DNA of 64,000 nucleotides from Euglena gracilis (GCA_039621445.1 CP154956.1:29828667-29892666), one strand, 5' to 3'; shown: positions 10,381 through 19,469, counted from the first letter of the stretch. Translations and numbers: made by a program. The notes: a model not told the origin generated them from the sequence alone.

Positions 10381-10510
10381 GCCAAATAACCAACCTTGAA
10401 CTCTCACCTGCTATGTTTGCACCCCAAGGTCAGATTACAAAAATGAGCAAAGAAGACACAACTCAGTAACCCCTGACCCCCTAACCCCTAGAAGGAAAGG
10501 TAATCGTTTG
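10381..10510 (-). repeat. LINE-2 3' region fragment
   Basis: Inverted copy of 25,795-25,925, sharing the words AACTCTCACCTGCTATGTTTG and CAAAATGAGCAAAGAAGACA in complement. At 25.8 kb this DNA lies downstream of a LINE-2 C-terminal domain, so it is taken as part of the LINE-2 3' end. Confidence 0.6.
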
Positions 10511-10760
10511 GGAAGAGTCGGATACTGGGATGCGCGGTGGAGGCTCAGGTGGATGAAGGTCACACAGCCTTTGAATCACTTTTGGGTCATTGCTGTTCTG
10601 AACCCCCTCATAGGTGAGCTCTCGGCATGCTTTTGAAATAGCCCCGTGGCCAACAAGGCTTTCAATGCGGGAGAGGAACCGTTCTTCAGTTGCCTTGGCA
10701 AATTTTACACCTCAAAATTAGGGATCTTCTTTTTTGTGTTTCTCACTCCTCCTGCACACT
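10511..10760. other. Unassigned spacer
   Basis: No open frame of interest and no recognised repeat in this 250-bp stretch between two LINE-2 3' pieces. Confidence 0.3.
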
Positions 10761-10764
10761 CAAC

Positions 10765-11290
10765 TTCACGGTGGGTAGCACAGCTTCACCCAAACCGCGC
10801 CCCGGGCCCAGGGAAATGTCTCACAAGAGGAATCCCCTTGTGACTCCCTGTGCCGCCACAGGTCGCGGGTAGCTTATACTGTGGTTGTAATGTACAAAAG
10901 AGTGTTGTAAGGGTGCGGAGGTTGGTTAGCGGATGATGAGCAAAGGTCACCTTCAATATATATTGGGCGGGGGGGGGGGGGCGTTTGTACCTCTTTTGCC
11001 ACTGCAACGGCTCCATCACTGTCCAAGCGAGGAATGAAGATGTCCCCAGGCCGGGAACAGTCATCAGCTCGTTGTTCTTTACGGGCTGTAAATCCTGCCT
11101 TCTGTGTTGTGGTTGTCAGAAAGTCTTGGACAGCCCCGTGCCGCCGGGTGATGAAGTTTGATTTGCAGCAAACGAGGTGGTGTCCGAGAAAGTCTGACGG
11201 TCCAAAGCATTTGGGACAGAGGTTGGGATCGGATTCCATTGGTGTGAGAGTCATTCCGAGGGACCAACGAAGTGTGCAGCGGCAGGGCTG
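10765..11290 (-). pseudogene. LINE-2 C-terminal domain and 3' untranslated region
   Basis: On the minus strand from 11,290 the protein reads R-C-T-L-R-W-S-L-G-M-T, then L-C-P-K-C-F-G ... H-H-L-V-C-C ... I-T-R-R-H (zinc-knuckle-like), A-G-F-T-A-R-K-E, and D-C-S-R-P-G-D-I-F-I-P-R-L-D-S-D-G-A-V-A-V. It then runs into non-coding sequence with GGTCACCTTCAATATATATT and GGGCGGGG words (seen on +) shared with 16.6, 25.6 and 27.0 kb. The nuclease-like part after S-D-G is lost early, so this copy is internally deleted. The same protein segment is on the + strand at 24.8-25.0 kb. Confidence 0.75.
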
Positions 11291-11375
11291 CATAGAGGTA
11301 GAGGTAGAGTTCAAAGGCCTCTACCTCTATGTCAACCACCTCTACCTCTACCTCTACCTCTATGTCACCTCTATG
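11291..11375. repeat. Inverted AGAGGT/ACCTCT microsatellite
   Basis: AGAGGTAGAGGTAGAG followed a few bases later by its complement CCTCTACCTCTA, then CCTCTACCTCTACCTCTACC. The two arms can fold back. Similar foldback microsatellites lie at 15.5 and 26.55 kb, each next to a LINE-2 fragment. Confidence 0.75.
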
Positions 11376-11533
11376 TCTATAAAATGCACCAAAATGGCCA
11401 CAAAAAAGGGTCATAAAACACCCCATATGCTCGGAAAATGGCAATTTTTCATGAAAACACATACAAAACGGCAAGGGGATGAGAAACAATATGTGGGTTG
11501 GTGGTTTTGAAAGTTGTTGGCGCAGTTATGTGA
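11376..11533. other. Unassigned spacer
   Basis: Short AT-richer sequence before the large inverted-repeat element. Nothing recognised. Confidence 0.3.
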
Positions 11534-11689
11534 CCACATTGGGCTCCCAGATCTGGCCCGGGGGGGGGGGTTGTGGGCCGACCCTAGGGTCGGCCCACGG
11601 TCGACAAAGGTCGCCAAAGGTCGCTATGGTCGACCCCCCCCGAGGCTGTGGAGTGGGTGGCGACCCTAGAAACCCTTTGTGGGCCGACC

Positions 11690-11850
11690 CTAGGGTCGAC
11701 TTAGGGTCGGCCCACCCCACGACCTCCCCCCCCCCCCTACAACCCTAGGGTCGACTTAGGGTCGGCCCACCCCACGACCTCCCCCCCCCCCTGCCACCTC
11801 AGGGTCGACTTAGGGTCGGCCCACCCCACGACCTCCCCCCCCTCCAAAGA
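11690..11850. repeat. GTCGACTTAGGGTCGGCCC tandem repeat, left
   Basis: Three units of about 60 bp: AGGGTCGACTTAGGGTCGGC, CCACCCCACGACCT, then a C run and CTACAACCCT or similar. The same unit in opposite orientation lies at 15,090-15,300 near the right end of the element. Confidence 0.8.
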
Positions 11851-11879
11851 AAAAAAAATGAAATTTTCGGACCGTTTTT

Positions 11880-12955
11880 AGGGGACAAATCCTTTCTGTA
11901 ACCCAGCTGATTTGGGGGGCAAATCCCTTTTGTTGCCCAACTGTTGGAGAGCCCCAAAATAACAAAATTCCTTGTGTTGCCCACCCGTTTTGGGGGACAA
12001 ATCCCTTTTGTTGGCCAACTGTTCGAGGGCCTCAGAATAACAAAAATCCCTTGTGTTACCACCCGTTTTGGGAGGCAAATCCCTTGTGTTACCCACCCGT
12101 TTTGGGGGGCAAATCCCTTGTGTTACCCACCCGTTTTGGGGGGCAAATCCCTTTTGTTGCCCAACTGTCCCAGGGCACCAAAATAACAAAATCCCTTGTG
12201 TTACCCACCCGTTTTGGGGGGCAAATCCCTTTTGTTTCCCAACTGATCTGGGGGGCAAATCCCTTTTGTTGCCCAACTGTTCGAGGGCCCCAAAATAAAA
12301 AAAATCCCTTGTGTTACCCAGCCGTTTTGGGGGGCAAATCCCTTTTGTTGCCCAACGGATCTGGGGGGCAAATCCCTTTTGTTGCCCAACTGTTCGAGGG
12401 CCGCAAAATGATAAAATCCCTTGTGTTACCCACCCGTTTTGGGAGGCAAATCCCTTTTGTTGCCCAACTGTTCGAGGGCCCCAAAATAAAAAAAATCCCT
12501 TGTGTTACCCACCCGTTTTGGGAGGCAAATCCTTTGTGTAACCCAGCCGTTTTGGGGGGCAAATCCCTTTTGTTGCCCAACTGTTCGAGGGCCCCAAAAT
12601 AAAAAAAATCCCTTGTGTTGCCCACCCGTTTTGGGGGGCAAATCCCTTGTGTAACCCAGCCGTTTTGGGGGGCAAATCCGTTTTCTTGCCCAACTGTTCG
12701 AGGGCCCCAAAATAACAAAATCCCTTGTGTTGCCCACCCGTTTTGGGGGGCAAATCCCTTTTCTGGCCCAACTGTTCGAGGGCCCCAAAATAAAAAAATC
12801 CCTTGTGTACCAGCCGTTTTGGGGGGCAAATCCCTTTTGTTGCCCAACTGTTCGAGGGCCCCAAAATTCACAAAATCCCTTGTGTTACCCAGCCGTTTTG
12901 GGATGCAACTATCCCAGGGCCCCAAAATAACAAAATCCCTTGTGTTACCCACAGT
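11880..12955. repeat. Tandem repeat array, left block of the 3.87-kb element
   Basis: Alternation of two related modules of about 37 and 45 bp. One carries CCCTTGTGTTACCCACCCG, the other CCCTTTTGTTGCCCAACTG followed by TTCGAGGGCCCCAAAATAA. More than twenty module copies occur, with variants at G runs. Long open frames across it in several frames on both strands are produced by the repeat and are not genes. Confidence 0.85.
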
Positions 12956-12959
12956 GTGT

Positions 12960-13115
12960 CACCCCAAGTCGACCTAACCCTATCCCTTTCATTTACAAAA
13001 TAAACCCCTTTTATCTGCCAACCCCTTCTCGGGTGCAAGTCGACCTAACCCTATCCCTTTCATTAACAAAATAAACCCCTTTTATCTGCCAACCCCTTCT
13101 CGGGTGCAAGTCGAC
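12960..13115. repeat. GTCGACCTAACCCTATCCC tandem repeat, left
   Basis: Two units of about 69 bp containing TAACCCTATCCCTTTCATT, AAAATAAACCCCTTTTATC and CCAACCCCTTCTCGGGTGCA. The same unit occurs four or five times at 14,332-14,634. Confidence 0.82.
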
Positions 13116-13127
13116 CTTATATCAAGA

Positions 13128-13250
13128 AAGACCCCCCCTCCACCGGCTTTGTCCTGAGTCCGGGGGAGGGGGTCACCGGCTTTGTCCGAAGGACAAAGCC
13201 GGTGACCCCCTCCCCCGGACTCAGGACAAAGCCGGTGGAGGGGGGGTCTT
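13128..13250. repeat. Perfect hairpin, 60-bp arms, GAA loop
   Basis: Arms 13,128-13,187 and 13,191-13,250 are perfectly complementary around a three-base GAA loop (core CCGAAGG). It abuts the TTAA at 13,254 and shares ACCGGCTTTGTCCTGAGTCC with the terminal repeats of the TTAA element that follows. Confidence 0.88.
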
Positions 13251-13328
13251 GCTTTAAGTCGGTGACCCCCCCCGCCGGACTCAGGACAAAGCCGGTGACC
13301 CCCTAATGAGGAAAATTATGTTTTTGTT

Positions 13329-13994
13329 GTGTGTGCTCTGTTTCCCACAACCAAGATAATGCCGGCACAGGCCGTTGTCGTTGCTGAGGCTGGCTTGGGA
13401 CCCACGCCAACCCCAACTGCATTTTTGGCGAAATTAAAGGACTTCACGGAATCCACTCCAAAGGAAGAATCTGCGGACACAGTCCTTTTTGGGGACATTT
13501 TCTCACAATCTGTGCCTCGGCCTGATGGTAGCGCCAAAAACCAGAAAGGAGGTTATGTAGCTCTTGTCAATTTCCAGAAAATTTGTGAATTGAGAGGCTA
13601 CAAAACCGATGACTTGGACGAGTACATGTGCGCTTTTGCGAAGCATGTCCTCTCGGTGCATGCCATGTTCGACACGGAAGCTTAGACACGGGAGGCGGTC
13701 TTTGCTGTGCCGCTGGCACCGGAGGGAGCTGCCACCTCGGTCGTCATGGATAACCTTCCTAACCCCTTCCCGGTCCTGAAGACAGAAACCACTGAGGAGC
13801 GCATGCAAGGAAAGCCTTGTGCTCGGTGTTTTCTGCCTTTGGGCAAGCGAGGCTTGCTTCGCCCAATGGATTGCGATTTGTGCCACGAATTTTGGCACCT
13901 TGACTGTGCTGGCCGCACCATGCCCCCTCCCCGCAACAGTTGGTGTTGTCCTCGGTGTGATGGCAGGGAGATGCCTCCCATGCTCGTGTTCTGA
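13329..13994 (+). pseudogene. PHD-finger protein frame with one internal TAG
   Basis: A single frame of 222 codons runs from 13,329 to a TGA at 13,992-13,994, interrupted only by TAG at 13,683-13,685. The C-terminal part has a textbook C4HC3 PHD finger: C-A-R-C (about 13,820), C-D-L-C (about 13,873), H-L-D-C (about 13,894) and C-C-P-R-C (about 13,948). PHD fingers read histone tails or mediate protein contacts. The N-terminal half has no recognised domain. Either the TAG is a mutation, or it is read through, or two proteins are made. The frame is the only coding content of the inner TTAA element. Confidence 0.68.
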
Positions 13995-14209
13995 ACACAA
14001 AGTGCAAGCACTGAGGATTACACCAACTGTCTGCCTCCGTTTTTTGTCCTGGAACAATCCATTGGCATGACGTTTGCCTGCACCAGGTTTTTTCGGTGGC
14101 AGCTCCCATCCTCCCTGTGCTGTGACGGCTTCTTGCTCTCTTGACAACCATCCAAATGCTGTTTCGGTGGTGGTTGCAACCATATTCATTTCGGCTGGTT
14201 TAAAATTTG

Positions 14210-14331
14210 GGGGGGGGTCCACCGGACTCAAGACAAAGCCGGTGGACCCCCTCCACCGGCTTTGTCACCCCTGAGTCCATCGTAGGGGGTCACCGGCTTT
14301 GTCCTGAGTCCGGCGGGGGGGGGTCACCGAC
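14210..14331. repeat. Hairpin DNA at right end of inner element
   Basis: GTCCACCGG.CTCAAGACAAAGCCGGTGGAC (14,218-14,246) and related CCGGCTTTGTC words in both orientations, ending in the right terminal repeat. Built from the same words as the 13,128-13,250 hairpin. Confidence 0.7.
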
Positions 14332-14634
14332 TTAACCCTATCCCTTTCATTAACAAAATAAACCCCTTTTATCCGCCAACCCCTTCTCGGGTGCAAGTCG
14401 ACCTAACCCTATCCCTTTCATTAACAAAATAAACCCCCTTTATCCGCCAACCCCTTTTCGGGTGCGAGTCGACCTAACCCTATCCCTTTCATTAACAAAA
14501 TAAACCCCCTTTATCCGCCAACCCCTTTTCGGGTGCAAGTCGACCTAACCCCATCCCTTTCATTAACAAAATAAACCCGTTTTATCTGCCAACCCCTTTT
14601 ATCTGCCAACCCCTTCTCGGGTGCAAGTCGACCT
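14332..14634. repeat. GTCGACCTAACCCTATCCC tandem repeat, right
   Basis: Four to five units of about 62 bp, in the same orientation as the left block at 12,960-13,115. Confidence 0.82.
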
Positions 14635-15080
14635 AAAATCCCTTGTGTTGCCCACCCGTTTTGGGAGGCAAATCCCTTGTGTTACCCACCTGTTTTGGGG
14701 GGCAAATCCCTTTTGTTGCCCAACTGTTCGAGGGCCCCAAAATAACAAAATCCCTTGTGTTACCCACCCGTTTTGGGGGGCAAATCCCTTTTGTTGCCCA
14801 ACTGATCTGGGGGGCAAATCCCTTTTGTTGCCCAACTGTTCGAGGCCCCAAAATAACAAAATCCCTTGTGTTACCCACCCGTTTTGGGGGGCAAATCCCT
14901 TTTCTGGCCCAACTGATCTGGGGGGCAAATCCCTTTTGTTGCCCAACTGTTCCAGGGCCCCAAAATGATAAAATCCCTTGTGTTACCCACCTGTTTTGGG
15001 GGGCAAATCCCTTGTGTAACCCACCTGATTTAACCCACCTGATGTATGTAACGCAACTGATTTGGGGGGAAATCCCTTTT
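14635..15080. repeat. Tandem repeat array, right block
   Basis: The same two-module repeat as 11,880-12,955 and in the same orientation, about ten modules. Confidence 0.84.
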
Positions 15081-15089
15081 GCCCAGCTT

Positions 15090-15300
15090 AGGGTTGGGTT
15101 GCAGGGGGGGGGAGGTCGTGGGGTGGGCCGACCCTAAGTCGACCCTGGGGTTGTAGGGGGGGGGGAGGTCGTGGGGTGGGCCGACCCTAAGTCGACCCTA
15201 GGGTTGTAGGGGGGGGGGGAGGTCGTGGGGTGGGCCGACCCTGGGGTCGGCCCACGACCCTAAGTCGACCCTGGGGTCGGCGACCCTAGGGTCGGCCCAC
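15090..15300. repeat. GTCGGCCCACC-type tandem repeat, right
   Basis: Three units of about 60 bp (GGGTTGTAGG, G run, AGGTCGTGGGGTGGGCCGAC, CCTAAGTCGACCCT), inverted relative to the left block. Confidence 0.8.
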
Positions 15301-15504
15301 TAGGGGGATCTCCCGGACGGCTCCTTGGGCGACCTTTGGCGACCTTTGGCGACCGTGGGCCGACCCTAGGGTCGGCCCACAACCCCCCCCCCAGGCCAGA
15401 TCTACCCCCCACCACATTGAGCAATTCTGAAATTTTTTCATATATTTCCCCTTTGCTTGCAAAAAAAAATTCTTTATTGAGTCATTTTCCTTTGGTTTTT
15501 GACA

Positions 15505-15590
15505 TAGAGGTGACATAGAGGGATAGAGGAGGTTGGAAAACCTCTACCTCAACCTCTACCTCTACCTCTATCCCTCTACCTCTTTGCAGC
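15505..15590. repeat. Inverted AGAGG/CCTCT microsatellite
   Basis: ATAGAGGTGACATAGAGGGATAGAGGAGG followed by CCTCTACCTCAACCTCTACC and CTCTATCCCTCTACCTCT. The arms are complementary around a short centre. Confidence 0.72.
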
Positions 15591-15755
15591 CTTGGCAGCG
15601 GAATTCAGCCGTGGGTTACAGGGTGCGCAGTCCTTGAGATGGTGTCAAAGCGGCCCACGCCATAGCATGCGGTTGGCATTGGCTTGCAAAACGTACAGCA
15701 GCAGGTCCATTCAATGTGTCCCGAAGTGTTTTCTGGTGGGCAAGCACGCAGGGTG
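15591..15755 (-). pseudogene. LINE-2 fragment (between polymerase and zinc knuckle)
   Basis: The reverse complement matches 24,650-24,795 closely, with shared words CACTTCGGGACACATTGAAT and GCCAATGCCAACCGCATGCT. No intact frame. Confidence 0.75.
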
Positions 15756-15854
15756 GGTCGTCGTCTTTTATTACTCGTTTAAAGCATCGTTTAAAACCAG
15801 TTTGAAACTGTGTATTGGGGCTCTATGGCTATCCGTGTCTATGTGACCCATTGA

Positions 15855-16545
15855 TTTGTCTTTGGCTCGGCGTGTGGCTCTGCTCAAAGCACAAAAGAGC
15901 GATTACAAAATTTGCGCAAAGCTATATTCGGGTTCCCAAAGGAATCCGCACCTTCTGGCATGAGACCTGACCACCTCAAGGCCGTGGTTGGAGACTACCC
16001 AGGGGCTTGCGGAGATGACCTCCTCGAAGTGCTTGATACCTTCATCTGTCGGGCAGTTACAAACGGTGTTCACCCCGGCATGGCCCCAATTCTTTCCTCC
16101 GCCAGGTTGACACCTCTGCGAAAACAGAACAAACAAACAGCAATGGAAGAGGATGCTTTTGGAAACCTTGTGGAGCACACAGCGTGTGATGAAGACACTC
16201 GCCCGATGGCAGCAGGTGAAACACTCCGCCGATTGGTTGGCAAATGCCTCATGCGTCATCCCATGGTGCTAAACGCTTTGAAAGAACTGAGTCCTCCACA
16301 ATGTGGCGTTGGTGTGCCGAATGCATGTCCACTGATCGCAATGGGAATCCAACAGATGGTGGACACTCTGCACTCGGACAGAGACAATCGCTGGGGGCTG
16401 CTTCAAGTGGATTTCAGGAATGCCTTCAACTCCTTGTCACGGGAAAAAATCCTGCAATCCATCCGTAGACGATGCCCAGAAGTGTGCCCTTGGCTGGATT
16501 CGTGCTACGCCCAACACAGCAAGCTGTATGGTCCAATTAAGATGT
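15855..16545 (+). pseudogene. LINE-2 reverse transcriptase, N-terminal half
   Basis: From about 15,879 the frame reads F-P-K-E-S-A-P-S-G-M-R-P-D-H-L-K (15,936-15,983), the PKGxAPGxSGLRPxHL block of this polymerase class. It continues with R-P-M-A-A-G-E-T-L-R-R-L-V-G-K-C (16,201-16,248) and the motif A block L-Q-V-D-F-R-N-A-F-N-S-L (16,402-16,437). The polymerase copies element RNA at the genomic nick. The frame stops making sense after K-L-Y-G-P-I at 16,520-16,538, and the missing half resumes at 23,702 (see the insertion finding). This half has no internal stop. Confidence 0.85.
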
Positions 16546-17900
16546 ACAAAAGAGTGCAGGTAACCGTGGTCAGTGGTTAGAGGAAGATGAACAAAGGTCA
16601 CCTTCAATACACATTGGGCGGGGAAGGGGGGGCATTTGTACCTCTTTTGCCACAGGATGGCGTGTTTGTGTCGGGTTTTTGCTCGCCTTGTCGTTCCATG
16701 GCGTGTGTGTGTCGATGGTCGCTTTGTGGTGAGGTTGGTGGCTCCAATGGCAACGTGCTTTGACGGTATTGAGTTAGGAATGGGGGTGCAAGGTTGAGGA
16801 TTGTGGTCGCTTATGAAGTGTATGGCGCATGAGAAGCTGTGGAACCAGATGGAGTGTCCATTTGGGAGTCAGTGGAGAGGTCAGTGAAGAAGCTCCAGAC
16901 CAATTGTTTTGAGATTTCTTTTGCCAATGTGAGGGACAACCCTTGCCAAACATCTGCTTCTACTGCCGTTGGAGCCATCCCTCCCGTTGGCCCAAGAGGG
17001 CTTTCAGGAGGGTGGACATCAACGTGCGGCCTTCTTGGCCCATGCCACCAAAACAGTCCAAGACAAAGGCTGTGAGCCTCCAATAAGGTTGGACGATTAA
17101 TCTTAATCGACGGCACCGAACGATTAATGCCGATTAATCGGGGGGTGGCGAACGATTACCGAACGATTAATGCCCCCTTTGGGTTCCTAGCATTATGATG
17201 ACCAACAAACGCTTCATTTTCCCTTGGAAAAGAATGTTTTTCCTTAAAAATGATTTTTTTCCTTTCAGGATCTTTTCCTTGCACAGCTTTGCTTTTGTTA
17301 TGGCAACCTCTTGGGTATGGCAGCATTTTAAGAGGATTTCAAGAGTATTTTTATTTATTTTCAGGGGTCTTCTCAGATAGTCAACAAAAAATATACACCA
17401 TGCGCGTTGTTGTGGGTCTGAAGGACTTCATCAATCTGGTTGTGCCCAAGTCAAAGCATCGCCCACATCGGGGGAGGGGGGGGGTTGGAGGACAGATTTC
17501 GGTTAAAGGTCGTTGTTTTGGTTTTTTGTTTCCCCCAAAAGAAAGCAACACACAGTGACATTTCTGTGAGACAGAGCCTCCAAAATGATCACTCCCAAGT
17601 GTTTTCCTGCACTGCTTTTTCAATGGTTTCCTTGGGAAGACCGATTATTTCGATTAATCACCCCCTGGCCGAATGAACGATTAATCAAGGGGTGGCGAAC
17701 GATTAATCAAAAAATCGATTAATCGAAACAACCTTACCTCCAACCGCGGCGTGCACAAGCGGAATCATATTTGCGGTGTTTGTATTTTTCTTGTCTTTCT
17801 TGCCAGGCCTGCAGTTGAGAAGCTTGTGCGAGGGGGTTGCTTGGAATTTGGGTGTGGCGGATGGTGACATCAATCGCAACCACGACCCCCAAACGGCAGT
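16543..17900 (-). pseudogene. LINE-2 C-terminal domain and 3' end, antisense, interrupted by a transposon
   Basis: Minus strand from 17,900: V-A-I-D-V-T-I-R-H-T, then Y-K-H-R-K-Y-D-S-A-C-A-R-R-G-W-R (to 17,744). After a 653-bp interruption it reads L-T-A-F-V-L-D-C-F-G-G-M-G-Q-E-G-R-T (about 17,076-17,023), then W-Q-G-L-S-L-T-L to about 16,900. The 3' untranslated region follows to about 16,543, with the GGTCACCTTCAATACACATT word. The D-V-T segment resembles a nuclease-type core; that role is inferred. Confidence 0.8.
17077..17743. mobile_element. 653-bp transposon with 7-bp target duplication
   Basis: CCTCCAA lies at 17,077-17,083 and 17,737-17,743. The element between (17,084-17,736) begins TAAGGTTG and ends CAACCTTA. 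Subterminal CGATTAAT words are repeated many times near both ends in both orientations. Deleting it with one CCTCCAA copy rejoins the LINE-2 C-terminal frame exactly (R-R-G-W-R-L-T-A-F-V-L-D-C), matching two other copies in this window. No transposase is encoded. The superfamily is uncertain; clustered subterminal repeats and a 7-8-bp duplication would suit a hAT-like element. Confidence 0.85.
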
Positions 17901-17904
17901 GTCG

Positions 17905-18060
17905 AACCTAACCCTAACCCTAACCCTAACCAAGAGGGCTTGATTTTTTTGGAAACAAAAAAACATGTTTTTTGCTCTTTTTGTTTTTTTAAGAAAAATA
18001 ATTGTCAACTGTGACCCTAACCCCAACCCGAACCCTAACCCTAACCCGAACCCCATTCCT
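17905..18060. repeat. Interstitial telomere-like CCCTAA repeats
   Basis: AACCTAACCCTAACCCTAACC at about 17,907-17,931, and a second cluster with variant CCCGAA units at about 18,012-18,055. The TTAGGG strand appears at about 18,077. Single or double units recur at 40.5, 48.35 and 62.39 kb. TTAGGG is the telomere repeat of many protists, fungi and animals. Confidence 0.7.
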
Positions 18061-18209
18061 TGAAGAACAAAAATTTCAGGTTAGGGTTAGTTTTGCACCA
18101 GCGAGTGGATGCAGAACCTGGGAAGTGATGATGGTTTTTAGGGAGCGTGTTGCGTCATCGGACAACGATGCAAGCCGCATGCTTAGAAGGTCCGATTTAC
18201 GGAATATCT

Positions 18210-18446
18210 TCACAACGCCGCGAACCATATGGATGGCAGTGGCGCAACGCAGTGTTGCTGGCTGGCCAGGCCCACAACACTGCGTGGATCCATAACGCAC
18301 TCGTGTCGCGTTGCGTGAACAACGGCACGCTGGAGTTGGTGGCAGTCGTCCACCCCGGTCAACAACAACAGGTCGCGGATGAACAACTTCCGCAACATTG
18401 CCTGTAGCCCGGTCATGACGCTGGCACCGTCCATGACGACTTGCAA
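18210..18446 (-). pseudogene. hAT-like transposase fragment
   Basis: The minus frame from 18,434 reads V-V-M-D-G-A-S-V-M-T-G, the D-G-A-S-V-M-T-G block seen in hAT-related transposases and their domesticated relatives (ZNF862-like proteins), followed by L-L-L-T-G-V-D-D-C-H-Q-L-Q-R-A-V. Only about 79 codons remain, and neither a dimerisation region nor a zinc finger is recognised around it. It could be a source, now dead, for the 7-8-bp duplication elements nearby. Confidence 0.45.
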
Positions 18447-18479
18447 TCACACGTTCTTTTGATAATTCAGAATTTTGGA

Positions 18480-18890
18480 CAAATAATATTCCGACAAAAA
18501 AAAAACGATTGGCTGAAGCTTTGTTGGAGCCGTCCACCAGCAACGTCCATGTGCTGTATCTGGTTACCAAATGCAGCATAGGAAAAAACCATGGTGGGAG
18601 GCGGTCAGGCAAGCGGTGGCAGTTAGGCATTCGAGCCAGGATTTGTCCTGCTGGGAAAATCTTGCGCAGGAAAAAAACCATGGTTGGGGGGCATTCGGCC
18701 CAAACAAAAAATCTACATACAATTAAAGCAAAGAACATCAAGAGGCCCTCACACCCTTCAACATTGTTCAAACCTCCTACAATGCAAAGGTTGCAGAGGA
18801 AGCAATTTTGGTTGGGGAGTAATTGTGGACTTGTCACCAAAACAACAAGCACCAAAAAATAAACATCTTAGGTTTCCTCAAAAACTGGAT
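18480..18890. other. No gene recognised
   Basis: Contains two copies of AAAAAACCATGGTTGGGG/GGTGGGAGG-like sequence around 18,580 and 18,670 but no coherent coding signal. The long minus-strand frame covering 18,076-18,855 has no domain outside the hAT-like piece, which is in another frame. Confidence 0.3.
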
Positions 18891-18894
18891 CAAA

Positions 18895-19080
18895 TAAAAA
18901 AAACTGCAAAAAAACTGAACGTGTGCAGTTTTTTCAGAAAAAAATCTGCAAAAAACTGCAAAAAACTGCAAAAAACTGCAAAAAGTCCAAAACGTGAAAA
19001 CTGCAAAAAAACTGCAACAACTGCACAGTGCATATTTCCCACCCCCCTGGCCCGCCCCCCCTAATTGTCACCCCCCCCTA
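18895..19080. repeat. ACTGCAAAAA tandem words, left arm
   Basis: At least eight ACTGCAAAAA units, followed by TGCACAGTGCA and a C-rich end. The complementary array GCAGTTTTTT lies at 19,898-19,960, making a 1.1-kb inverted-repeat-like structure. A related element with GCAATTTT in place of GCAGTTTT is at 42.17-42.86 kb. Confidence 0.65.
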
Positions 19081-19129
19081 ATCGCCAGGGGGGTCAAAAC
19101 GCTCCCGGGGGGGGGGTGCCATATAGGGG

Positions 19130-19290
19130 GGGGTCACGTTAAAAGTCGGCGAGACTGGCCCGTAACTACATTAGAGTGGGTGGTTGGCCGACTAGTCGGC
19201 CGACCACCCAGGACCCCCCCCCCTGTCTCGCCGACTAGCTGCCGACCAGGCCTAGTCGGCCGACCACCCAGGACCCCCCCCCCCAGTCTA
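19130..19290. repeat. GGCCGACTAGTCGGCC palindromic repeat
   Basis: A short duplication of TCGGCCGACCACCCAGGACC with a C run. The left half, starting GTCGGCGAGACTGGCCCGTA, is repeated at 20,868-20,950. Confidence 0.7.
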
Positions 19291-19469
19291 CCGTTTGCCA
19301 CTATTGCCCCCCCCCCCCTAATTGGCCAGAAGGGGGGTCCGGGCCGCCCAAAGGGCGGCCAAATAGGGGGGGGGGGTGTTGGTACTTGGGTTGTTGGGGG
19401 TCAAACGGGGATTCCCAAAAGTGGCGTAAAATCGGTTTTTTGGGTGGAATTACAAGTAGCCACCTACTG

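Larger units (their letters stand above)
13254..14335. mobile_element. Inner TTAA-flanked element, about 1,074 bp, with PHD-finger reading frame
   Basis: TTAA lies at 13,254-13,257 and 14,332-14,335. Between them the ends are inverted copies: GTCGGTGACC, a C8-9 run, GCCGGACTCAGGACAAAGCC, GGTGACCCCCTA (about 45-50 bp, one C-run length difference). It sits in the middle of the 3.87-kb element. TTAA duplication suggests mobilisation by a piggyBac-like enzyme, although the encoded protein is not a transposase. Confidence 0.7.
11534..15419. mobile_element. 3.87-kb terminal-inverted-repeat element with 8-bp target duplication
   Basis: CCACATTG flanks both sides (11,534-11,541 and 15,412-15,419). 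Inside are matching ends of about 75 bp in inverted orientation, running from AGATCTGGCC through a G10 run and TTGTGGGCCGACCCTAGGG to CAAAGGTCGCCAAAGGTCGC (11,549-11,624 and 15,331-15,402). Working inward on both sides come GTCGGCCCACCCCACGACC repeats (inverted between sides), NPLCY-type tandem repeats and GTCGACCTAACCCTATCCC repeats (both in the same orientation), and hairpin DNA, with a reading frame in the centre. An 8-bp duplication is typical of hAT-like elements. No hAT transposase is encoded inside, so it is probably non-autonomous. Confidence 0.72.

Noticed and set aside
11880-12955. Several 100-210-codon open frames on both strands
   Set aside because: They are translations of a tandem repeat (N-P-L-C-Y-P-P-V-L-G-G-K-S and its antisense) and exist in several frames at once.
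13258-14331. Inner TTAA element as a complete piggyBac transposon
   Set aside because: The TTAA edges fit, but no DDD transposase is encoded; only a non-autonomous or novel unit can be claimed.
11880-15080. CRISPR-like appearance of regularly spaced repeats
   Set aside because: The spacers are not unique; both modules are repeats, and the context is eukaryotic.
18076-18855. 259-codon minus-strand frame
   Set aside because: No domain, mixed composition; the hAT-like motif is in another frame of the same strand.
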